Translations under genes and position numbers: made by a program
Assembly: GCF_047663525.1 (NCBI RefSeq)
Contig: NC_092616.1
Coordinates: 6,198,501 to 6,262,500, forward strand
Length of the DNA: 64,000 bases
From: Anas platyrhynchos
Lineage: Eukaryota > Chordata > Aves > Anseriformes > Anatidae
Direction: 5' to 3'
Shown here: positions 48,140 through 57,400 of the stretch, piece after piece
Numbering within the stretch: position 1 is the first letter of the stretch
Layout of the letters: each line of letters opens with the position of its first letter
Notes under the pieces: model-generated
Seen by the model: only the letters and a program-made list of their open reading frames with translations
Databases searched by the model: none
What the model was told of the DNA's origin: nothing

Positions 48140-48590
48140 GGGACCCCGGTGGTCCCCGTCCCCAATTTTGTGCCATTTGTCCCCAATTTCCTATTCCCTG
48201 CCCCCAATTTCATGGCCTTTGTCCCCAGTTTCCTGTCCCCAAATTTTGCATCCCCTGTCCCCAATTTTGTGTCATTTGTCCCCAATTTCCTATTCTCTGC
48301 CCCCAATTTCATGTCCTTCGTCCCCAGTTTTCTGTCCCCAATTTTGGGTCTCCAGTCCCAAAATTTCGTGTCCCCTGTCCCCAATTTTGTGTCCCCAGTT
48401 TAATGTTCACTGTCACCAATTTTGTGTCATTTGTCCCCAATTTCAAGTCCTTCATCCCCAGTTTCCTGTCCCCAGTTTTGGGTCTCCTGTCCCCAAATTT
48501 CATGTCCCATTTCCCCAATTTAGTGTCCCCTTTCCCCAATTTTGTGTCCCCAATTTCCTGTCCCCTATCCCCATTTTTTGCCCAATTTTT
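48140..48590. repeat. CCCCAATTTTGTGTCCC array in SPN-like 3'UTR
   Basis: Units of 15 to 20 bases, TGTCCCCAATTTCCTGTCCC, between the stop codon and the polyadenylation signal. Confidence 0.9.
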
Positions 48591-48655
48591 GTGACAAAAG
48601 TTTGATCTTTTTTTTCGGTACGTTTTTTTTTTTTTTTAATTTTCAGAACCTATTT

Positions 48656-48661
48656 AATAAA
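48656..48661 (+). terminator. SPN: SPN-like polyadenylation signal AATAAA
   Basis: AATAAA 560 bases after the stop in an A/T-rich patch (TTTAATTTTCAG upstream). First canonical signal downstream. Confidence 0.7.
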
Positions 48662-48883
48662 AAAACACCCAATTTAGCTGCGGTGTCCCCTTTTTCCCCC
48701 CAAAAAAAAATGTCCCCCCCCGTATAGCCCCGTGTCCCCCCAAAATATGTCACCCCCCCCCCATATAGAAGGAGCCCAGTCAGGCCCCTTCTTTCCCAGT
48801 TCTCCCAGTTTGAGCCCAGTTTGGGGTGGGACGTGGCATGGGGCGACACCTCCAGCACCCTTGGGTGACTCACGGCGCCCCGG

Positions 48884-49016
48884 GGCCCCTCCTAATTAAC
48901 CCGGCCCCTCCTAATTAACCTGGCCCCTCCTAATTAACCCGGCCCCTCCTAATTAACCCGGCCCCTCCTAATTAACCTGGCCCTTCCTAATTAACCCAGC
49001 CCCTCCTAATTAACCC
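48884..49016. repeat. Seven copies of a 19-bp TCCTAATTAACC repeat
   Basis: CGGCCCCTCCTAATTAACC repeated seven times nearly perfectly. Each unit holds TAATTA, a homeodomain core, in a GC-rich frame. Confidence 0.9.
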
Positions 49017-49148
49017 TGTGACATCACTGCTCCAGCATTTGATGACGTCATTTCCTCGTTTATTTAATTGCCTTCAGGAGGTGGGAAAGCAGCCCCGAAA
49101 TGGGCCCAAACTCGGTTGTTTTCTCCCCAAAAGGACGGGGGGAAGAAA

Positions 49149-49570
49149 TCCAAGATGGCCGCCAATCCAAGATGGCTGCCAATCCAAGATGGCCGCCACC
49201 CCAAGATGGCCGCCATTCCAAGATGGCTGCCACACCCAACATGGCCGCCAATCCAAGATGGCCGCCACCCCCAAGATGGCCGCCACCCCCAACATGGCCG
49301 CCCCTAGCTCCACCCCCAAGATGGCCACGCCCCCTAAGATGGCCACACCTCCTGGCCACACCCACCCCAAGATGGCTGCCTTAGGCCCCGCCCCCAAGAT
49401 GGCTGCCCCTCAGCTCCACCCCCAAGATGGCTGCCCTAGGCTCCGCCCCCAATATGGCCACCCCTTTAGGCCCTGCCCCCAACATGGCCGATTAGGCCAC
49501 GCCCACTCCAAGATGGCCACCCCCACCCAGCCCCCAAGATGGCCGCCCCCACAAAATGGCCGCCGTAAGC
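49149..49570. promoter_or_regulatory. Array of about 19 AAGATGGC (YY1-like) motifs
   Basis: CCAAGATGGCCGCC and CCAACATGGCCGCC recur every 15 to 30 bases on the plus strand, mixed with CCCCGCCC boxes. AAGATGGCGGC is the established YY1 consensus (core CCAT on the other strand). It sits 70 bases beyond the stop of the minus-strand connexin-like gene. Regulatory action is inference; it may be a minisatellite only. Confidence 0.6.
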
Positions 49571-49638
49571 CCCGCCCACCCTCCAGGCCCCACCCCAAGC
49601 TGACCAATCAGGCCCCGCCCCCAAGCTCTGCCCCGCCC

Positions 49639-51501
49639 TTAGCCCCGCCCCCTCAGCACCCCATTGGCCGCCACCCCGGCAGCGGCCATGACGGCGAGGA
49701 GGGAGGCGGCGGCCGATAGGGCGAGGCCCATGAGGGCGGCCATCTTGTCGGCGGGGGCGGGGAGGACGCAGGAAAGGGGCGGGCAGGGGGCGGGGCCAGG
49801 GGGGCGGCAGCCAATGGGAGAGGCCGTGAGGACGGGGAGCTGGCGGCTAAGCACCGCCCACAGGAAGCCGGCCTCGGCCACGCCCAAGATGGCCGCCGCC
49901 AGCGCCCGCAGGCAGGCCCGGCATCGCTCGGTGGCCATCTTGGGTGTGGCGGTCACGTGACGGGCGGGGGCGGCCCGATTGGCTGCGGCGGAAGGGGACC
50001 AGGCGGCCATGTTGGGGGCCTCGGTCACGTGACCCTCGTCGGCCATCTTGGATTCGGCGCTTGGGAGGCTCCAATTGGTCAGCTTGAGGTCTTTGGTCAC
50101 GTGACCACCGTCGGCCATCTTGGATTTGGCAAGATGGCGACACCAGGCGGCCATGTTGGGGTCTTCGGTCACGTGACCACCGTCAGCCATCTTGGATTGG
50201 GCAAGATGGCAGCACCAGGCGGCCATGTTGGGGTCTTCGGTCACGTGACCCTCGTCGGCCATCTTGAATTTGGTGCTTGGAAAGCTCCAATTGGTCATCT
50301 CGAGGTCTTTGGTCACGTGACCCTCGTCGGCCATCTTGGATTTGGCAAGATGGCGGCACCAGGCGGCCATGTTGGGGTCTTCGGTCATGTGACCCTCGTC
50401 AGCCATCTTGAATTGGATACTTGGGTGTCTCCAATTGGTCATCATGAGGTCTTTGGTCACGTGATCCCCGTCAGCCATCTTGGATTTGGCACCTGGAAGG
50501 CTCTGATTGGTCATTATGAAGTCTTCGGTCACGTGACCCTCGTCGGCCATCTTGAATTTGATACTTGGAAGGCTCCAATTGGTCAGCTTGAGGCCTTCAG
50601 TCACGTGATCCCCGTCGGCCATCTTGGATTTGCCAACCGGGCGTTGCCGGGCTCCCATTTTGGCTTCCTTCCCTGGGTGGGGCCTGGAACTTTCCGGGAA
50701 CCCCCCCGCCCACATCAGGGCCTCGCCCTCCTCCCGCCCGGCGGCCATCTTACTTCCGGGACCACGCCCGCCACGCCCGCTCCTTTCCTCCCGGGCCCCC
50801 CGTTGGGCGGCCATATTGGACCAGTCCCCCCCATGCTCGGCGGCCATATTGGGCCAATCCCCTCCATTTCCGGTGGCCATATTGCAGACCCCGAACCCCC
50901 CGTGCTCGGCGGCCATATTAACTATTCCCTCCCGTTTCCGGTGGCCATATTGGCCCCCTCCCCATTTCCGGCGGCCATATTGCAAAACCCGAACCCCCCA
51001 TGTCCGGCGGCCATATTGTCCCCCTCCCCATGTCCGGCGGCCATATTGTCCCCCTCCCCTTCATTTCCGGCAGCCACATCGCAGCCCCTGCCCCTCCCTC
51101 TTCCGTCTCCCACCTCGAACATGTTCCCCCTCTCGGCGGCCATCTTGGCGCTCCTCCCGCGGGCCCCGGGGGCTGCAGGACGCGGAGGAGGGTGATGGGG
51201 AGGAGGGCGAGGAGGAAGGAGAAGCTCCAGAGGGCACCCATGGGTGCGGCGAAGTGCTGGTTGTAGCAGAGGGTGGCGCAGAGGCGCCGCAGCCCCCGGG
51301 GGCGCCTGGAGGCGCGAGGGGGGCTCCGAGTGCAAGGAGGTCGTGGGGGGCCCCGCCAGACGGAGCGGGCGAAGACGATGGCGAGGAGGCGGAGGGCGAG
51401 GAGGAAATACCAGCGCCGGCCCCCGGGGGGGCCAGAGCCCCCCAGGCCACGTGGAGGAGGGGGTGCAGACATGCATCCCCTCCCTCCAGGAGCGACGCCA
51501 T
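49639..51501 (-). CDS. Divergent connexin-like gap-junction protein
   Basis: Connexins form hexameric channels with four membrane segments and two disulphide-bonded outer loops. On the minus strand a strong acceptor (CCCCCTTTCCAG) precedes an ATG at 51,501. Segment 1 (RRWYFLLALRLLAIVF, near 51,420) ends ARSVW, as in connexin AAESVW. Loop E1 has CATLCYNQHF, matching CxxxCY(D/N), with Trp twelve residues on, as in connexins. Segment 2 ends near 51,170. Segment 3 reads VAEAGFLW (near 49,870), like FEVGFLW. Loop E2 has a Cys triplet ending PLSCVLPAPADK, against canonical DCFxSRPTEK, then segment 4 and stop at 49,639. Cysteine spacing is atypical (about 17 residues before CATLC; C-x7-C-x4-C in E2). 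The two halves are in different frames, separated by about 1.2 kb, so an intron, an indel or a very long cytoplasmic loop is needed. ATG and segment 1 also differ in frame. Paralogue not assigned. Confidence 0.5.
49952..50640. repeat. Exact 72-bp array of E-box, YY1-like and CCAAT motifs
   Basis: Ten E-boxes start at 49952, 50024, 50096, 50168, 50240, 50312, 50384, 50456, 50528 and 50600, each 72 bases from the next. Seven are the perfect palindrome GTCACGTGAC; three have one base changed. Each unit also has GCCATCTTG about 18 bases later. Two unit types are mixed: one carries CCAATTGGTC, the other GGCGGCCATGTTGGGG. The minus frame of the connexin-like half stays open throughout, reading 24-residue units around KMADEGHVTKD. 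Confidence 0.9.
50735..51060. promoter_or_regulatory. Array of about nine GGCGGCCATATTG motifs
   Basis: GGCGGCCATATTG or GGTGGCCATATTG recurs every 30 to 37 bases, alternating with TCCCCCTCCCCATTTCC. CCAT is the YY1 core; GCCATATTGG overlaps a CArG-like half. It lies upstream of the 72-bp array. Confidence 0.6.
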
Positions 51502-51509
51502 CTGGAAAG

Positions 51510-52195
51510 GGGGGGGGTTTGGGGTCAGAGGGGGGGTTATGGGGTCAGAGGGGGGGTTTATGGGGTCGGGGGGGGGGTTATGGGTCGGGGGGGGGTTAGG
51601 GGGGCCGGGGGTGGGTTATGGGGTTAGAGGGGGGATTATGGGGTCAGAGGGGGGGGTTATGGGGTCGGGGGAGGGGATCAAAGGGGGTTTTGGGGGGTTA
51701 TGGGGTCAGAGGGGGGGGTGAGGAGGTCGGGGGGGGGGTTATGGGGTCGGGGGGGGTTATGGGGTCAGAGGGGGGAGTTATGGGGTCGGGGGGGGTCAGA
51801 GGGGGGGTTATGGGGTCAGAGGGGGGGGTTATGGGGCCGGGGGGGGGATCAAGGGGGTTTTGGGGGGTTATGGGGTCAGAGGGGGGGTTATGGGGTCAGA
51901 AGGGGGGTTATGGGGTCAGAGGGAGGGGGTTATGGGGTTGGGGGGGTTATGGGGTCGGGGGGTGATGGGGTCAGGGGGGGTTATGGGGTCAGGGGGGGGG
52001 GTTAGGGGGTTATAGGGGGGGGCTATGGGGTCGGGGGGGTGAGGGGTCAGAGGGGGGGGGTTATGGGGTCAGAGGGGGGGGGGTATGGGGTCAGGGGGGG
52101 TTATGGGGTCGGGGGGTTATGGGGGTTATAGGGGGTGGTCAGAGGGGGGGGTGTTGGGGGGTTATGGGGTCGGAGGGGGGTGGTGGTGGGGGATG
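51510..52195. repeat. GGGGGGTTATGGGGTCAGAG array
   Basis: Units of about 18 to 20 bases with G6 runs, a strong G-quadruplex candidate on plus. It begins at the polypyrimidine tract of the connexin-like acceptor (minus). Confidence 0.92.
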
Positions 52196-52244
52196 GGAGG
52201 GGCTGCCCCATTGGGAGGGGGGTTACATTGACACCCAAGGGACC

Positions 52245-53200
52245 CCCTTCTGCCCCATAGATCCCACTGACCCCAGGGACCCTCCCAAAAGCCCCCCGCG
52301 GCCCCCAGGGACCCCCCTTCTGCCCATAGCCCCTCCTGCCCCATAGCCCCCCTGCCCACCCATGACCCCGTGCCCCCACAGCCCCCCCCACAGCTCTGCC
52401 CCATACACCTCCTGCCCCATACCTCCCACTGCACTCAGCCCCAGATCCTCCTGCCCCATAGCCCTGCCCCACAGCTCCCCCGTCCCATAGCTCCCATAAC
52501 CCCCAGGGAACCCACCTCTGCCCCATAGCCCCCCATGCCTCCCCTGCCCCATAACTCCCCCTGCCCCATAGATCCCTCTGACCCCCAACTCAGCCCCACA
52601 GCCCCCTCTGCCCCATAGCTCTCCCCCATAGCCCCCCCTGCCCCATACTCCTGCCCCATAGCTCTGCCCCATAGCCCCCCCTAACCCCCAGGGACCCCAC
52701 TTCTGCCCCACAGCCCCATAGCCCTGCCCCACAACCCCCCGTGCCCTATCTGCCCCATAGATCCCCCAGCCCCATAGCTCCCCCTGCCCCCCACCTCAGC
52801 CCCATAGTCCTGCCCCATACAGCTCCCCCTGCCCCATAACTCCCCCTGCCCCATAGATCCCTCTGACCCCCAACTCAGCCCCACAGCCCCCTCTGCCCCA
52901 TAGCTCTGCCCCATGGCCCCCCCTAACCCCCAGGGACCCCACTTCTGCCCCACAGCCCCATTACCCCATAGCTCTGCCCCACAGCCCCCCTGCCCCACAG
53001 CCCCCCCCGCCCCATAGCTCTGCCCCTCAGCCCCCCCTGCCCCATAACTCCCCCTGCCCCATAGATCCCTCTGACCCCCACCTCTGCCCCATAGCCCCTC
53101 CTGCCCCATAGCCCCCCCCAGCCCCCCCCCAACCCCCTAGCCCCATAGCTCTGCCCCATAGCCCCCCCTCCCCCCGCCCCATAGACCCCCCCCCCCCCTA
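52245..53200. repeat. CTGCCCCATAGCTCCCCC array
   Basis: Units of about 20 bases, CCCCTGCCCCATAGATCCC, with higher-order blocks of about 300 bases. A short acidic frame (GEEEEEEED-like, minus, near 53,205-53,235) with a GTAGGG donor follows but has no other support. Confidence 0.88.
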
Positions 53201-53366
53201 CCTCCCGGTCCTCTTCCTCCTCCTCCTCCTCGGGGCCGGGACTCGGGGCAATTTGGGGATCCCCAAGCCCCGCCCCCAAAGTGGGGGGCGGAGCCACGAG
53301 GCCACGCCCCCAGCCCCTCCCACCCCCCCAAAAAAAAATAGGAGGCGGGGAGAGGCGCCGGGTGCC

Positions 53367-53372
53367 TTTAAT
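53367..53372 (-). terminator. HSD3B7: Candidate HSD3B7 polyadenylation variant ATTAAA
   Basis: The plus strand TTTAAT is ATTAAA on minus, about 1.05 kb past the HSD3B7 stop, in a small AT-rich patch (53,370-53,400). It is the best signal found in the minus-strand 3' region. Confidence 0.35.
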
Positions 53373-53514
53373 TGGTAATTAGGGGGGGAATATGCTAATG
53401 AGGGGGCGGGGCCACGGGGTGGTGATGGGCGGGGCAAAACCTGGAGGCGGAGCCTGGGGGGGGAGGAGCCAAAGCCCGGCCCGGAGCACGGCGGGGAGCG
53501 GATCAGGACTTGGA

Positions 53515-54320
53515 GCTGGGGGAGAGAAGGAAAACACGGCCTGGAGCTGGCACGGAGCTGGATCCGGACTGGAGCCGGACTGGATCCGGATTGGGGCCCA
53601 AATCCGGAATGGATCCGGATCCGGATCTGGATTGGGACCCAAAACCCGGCCTGGATCCAGCCCTGGATCCGGATTGGGACCCAAAACCCGGTCTGGATTG
53701 GAGCCAGGATCTGGATTGGAGGCCAAAATCCGGATCAGGATCCGGATCAGGATTCGGATTGGAGCCAGAACCCGGTCCAGGATTGGGATTGGGGCCTAAA
53801 ACCTGGCCTGGATTAGAGCCAGGATCTGGATTGGGGACGAAAATCTGGTCTGGATCGCAGCCAGGATTCAGGTTGGAGCCAAAACTTGGCCTGGATCTGG
53901 ATCCGGATCCGGATCGGAGCCAGAACCCAGCCCAGGATCTGGATTGGGACCCAAAATCTGGCCTGGATTCGGCCCTGGATTCGGATTGGGGCCTAAAACC
54001 TGGCCTGGATCGCTGCCAGGATCCGGATTGGAGTCCAAAATCTGGCCTGGATTACTGCCAGGATCTGGATCAGAGCTAAAACCTGGCCTGGATCACCCTG
54101 AGGATCTGGGTAAGTGCCAAAACCTGGCCTGGATAGCCCCCAGGATCGGGGTCAAAGACAAAACCCGGCCTGGATCCCCCTCCGGATCAGGGTCTGAGCC
54201 AAAACCTGGCCTGGATCCCCCTCCGGATCAGGGTCCGAGCCAAAACCCGGCCTGGATCCCCCTCAGGATCAGGGTCCGAGCCAAAACCCGGCCTGGATCC
54301 CCCCCATACCCACCCAACCT
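53515..54320. repeat. AACCTGGCCTGGATCCGGATT array in HSD3B7 3'UTR
   Basis: Units of about 45 to 60 bases, CAAAACCCGGCCTGGATCC and GGATCTGGATTGG, often with overlapping GGATCCGGATCC inverted motifs. Confidence 0.9.
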
Positions 54321-54421
54321 CCCCCCCAGACTCCTCCCAGTCCCCATCCCCGCCCCAACCTCCCCCCGCGACCCCAGCACCCTCCCCCCATCACAACCCC
54401 CTTTTTAGGGGTACGGTTCAC

Positions 54422-57400
54422 TCACCCCGAATCCAGCTGCCGGATCCAGCTGACGGTGCGCCCCCGAGCCTCCTCCCAGCTGTAGAGGGGCCGGTAGCCG
54501 AAACGACGCTGAGCCTTGTCGGTAGCCACGGTGAAGGGGGTGCTAGCCACCGCCAGGGTGTAGGGATTGAGGAGGGGGGCGTAGGGGCAGAGGGGCTTCA
54601 ATAAGGCCCTGAGGAAGGCGTTGAGGTGGGCCAGGAGGACGAGGAGCCCCCGGGGGGCGCGGGGACCCCCGAAACGGAGCCCGGCGGGGCCGAGGAGGAG
54701 CATGTTGAAGTCCTCGTAGGCGGCGTAGGGCGAGGAGTCGTAGCAGTAAAAAACTTCGCCCCCCACGGCCGGGGGGTGCCGGAGGGCGGCGCGGGCGGCC
54801 AGGAGGTGCATCCAGGCCACGTTGCCTATGGGGGAGAGAAGGGGTTTTTTGGGGAATAAAGGGGGGTTTGGGGGGAAAAAAGGGGGTTTGGGGGAAAAAA
54901 GGGGGGTTTTTGGGGGAAAAAAGGGGGTTTTGGGGGAAAAAAGGGGGTTTTGGGGTCAGGAGAGGGGGTTATGGGGGGGTTATGGGGGAGAAAGGGGGGT
55001 TTGAGGGGAAATAAGGGGTTTTGGGGGGAATAAGGGTTTTTTTGGGGAAAAAAGGGGGTTTTGGGGTCAGGAGATGGGGTTATGGGGGGGTTATGGGGGG
55101 AAAAAGGGGGGTTTTGGGGGAAATAAGGGGGGTTTGGGGTCGGGAATATGGGGTTATGGGGGGGTTATGGGGAGAAATAAGGGGATTTGGGGGGAAAAAG
55201 GTTTTTTTGGGGGAATAAAGGGGGTTTTGGGGGGAAATAAGAGGGTTATGGGGTGATGGGGGGGGAGATGAGGGGGTTATGGGGGGATTTTGGGGGGAAA
55301 AAGGGGGGTTATGGGGTCGGGAGAGGGGGTTATGGGGGGGTTATGGGGGGAAAAAGGGGGGTTTGGGGGGAAATAAGAGGGTTATGGGGTCGGGAAATGG
55401 GGTTGTGGGGGGGGTTATGGGGTGGGGAGAGGGTGTGGGGGGGAAATAAGGGGGTTTTGGGGGAAAAGGGGGTTTTGGGGGAAATATGGGGGTTTTGGGG
55501 GGTTCGGGAGATGGGGTTGTGGGGGGGTTATGGGGGGAAAAAGTTTTTTTGGGGGGGGAAATAAGGGGGTTTTGGGGGAAAAAAGGGGGTTTTGGGGTGA
55601 TGGGGGGGAGATGGGGGGGTTATGGGGTGAGAATGGGGGGTTAGGGGGTTAAGGGAGATGGGGTTATGGGGGGTTATGGGGTGGGGAGGGGGGTTATGGG
55701 GAAAGGTACAGCTATGGGGCAGCTATGGGGCCATTATAGGGTTGGTAGGGTCACTATGGGGCAGCTATGGGGTATATCTATGGGGCCATTATAAGGTCAC
55801 TATAGGATCGCTATGGGGCCGCTATGGGGCACCTATGGGGCCATTATAGGGTCACTATGGGACGTCTATGGGGCAGCTGTGGGGCCATTATAGGGTCACT
55901 ATAGGATCGCTATGGGGCAGCTATGGGGCCACTATAGGGCAGCTATGGGACTATTATAGGGTTTCTATGGGACATCTATGGGGCAGCTATGGGATATCTA
56001 TGGGGCAGCTATGGGGCCATTATAGGGTCTGTATAGGGTCTCTATGGGGCAGCTATGGGGCCATTATAGGGCCGCTATGGGATAGCTATGGGGCCATTAT
56101 AAGGTCACTATAGGAGGATCGCTATGGTCTCAATGGGGCAGCTATGGGGCCATTATAGGGTCACTATGGGGCCATTATAGAGTCACTATAGGGCCACTAT
56201 AGGGTCACTGTGGGACATCTATGGGGCAGCTGTGGGGCAGCTATGAGGCCATTATAGGGTTGCTATGGGGCAGCTATGGGGCCATTATAGGGCCACTATA
56301 GGGTCACTATGGGACACCTATGGGGCGGCTATGGGGCAGCTATGGGGCGGCTATGGGACCATTATAGGGCCGCTATGGGATAGCTATGGGGCCATTATAG
56401 GGTTATTATGGGACATCTATGGGGCAGCTATGGGGCCACTATAGGGCAGCTATGGGGCAGCTATGGGATATCTATGGGGTCATTATGGGGCTGCTATGGG
56501 ACATCTATGGGGCAGCTACGGGATATCTATAGGGCCACTATAGGGTCGCTATGGGACATCTGTGGGGCAGCTATGGGGCAGCTATGGGGCCATTATAAGG
56601 TCACTATAGGATCGCTATGGGGCCGCTATGGGGCACCTATGGGGCAGCTATGGGGCCATTATAGGGCCACTATAGGGTCTCTATGGGGCAGCTATGGGAC
56701 ATCTATGGGGCAGCTATGGGGCCATTATAGGGCCACTATAGGGTCTCTATGGGGCAGCTATGGGGCCATTATAGGGTCTGTATAGGGTCTCTATGGGGCA
56801 GCTATGGGGCAGCTTTGGGATATCTATGGGGCAGCTATGGGGCCATTATAGGGCCATTATAGGGTCTCTATGGGGCCACTATAGGGTCACTATGGGACAT
56901 CTATGGGGCGGCTATGGGGCAGCTATGGGGCCATTATAGGGCCACTATAGGGTCTCTATGGGGCTGCTATGGGGCAGCTTTGGGATATCTATGGGGCAGC
57001 TATGGGGCCATTATAGGGTCACTATAGGATCGCTATGGGGCAGCTATGGGGCAGCTATGGGACCATTATAGGGCCGCTATGGGATAGCTATGGGGCCATT
57101 ATAGGGCCATTATAGGGCCACTATGGGGCAGCTATGGGGCAGCTATGGGGCAGCTATGGGGCAGCTATGGGGCAGCACTCACCGGCGTAGACGCGGCCGT
57201 GCTCGGCGTGGGAGGGGAGGGTTCGGGGCAGCCACCCCCCCGCCGCCCGCCCCCGCCGGTAGAACTGGGCCATCAGCGGGTGCCGCTCCCCATAGATCCC
57301 GGTGGGGCGCAGGGCCACCGACACGTGCGGCCTCCCTCTCTGCTACCTGCGGGAAATTTGGGGGTCAGGGGGTGGGGACCCCCCCAGAACCAAGACCCCA

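Noticed and set aside
53201-53300. Acidic mini-exon (poly-Glu, GTAGGG donor) on minus
   Set aside because: It could be a first exon of the connexin-like gene, but it has no start codon, no partner phase and no conserved residues that can be seen.
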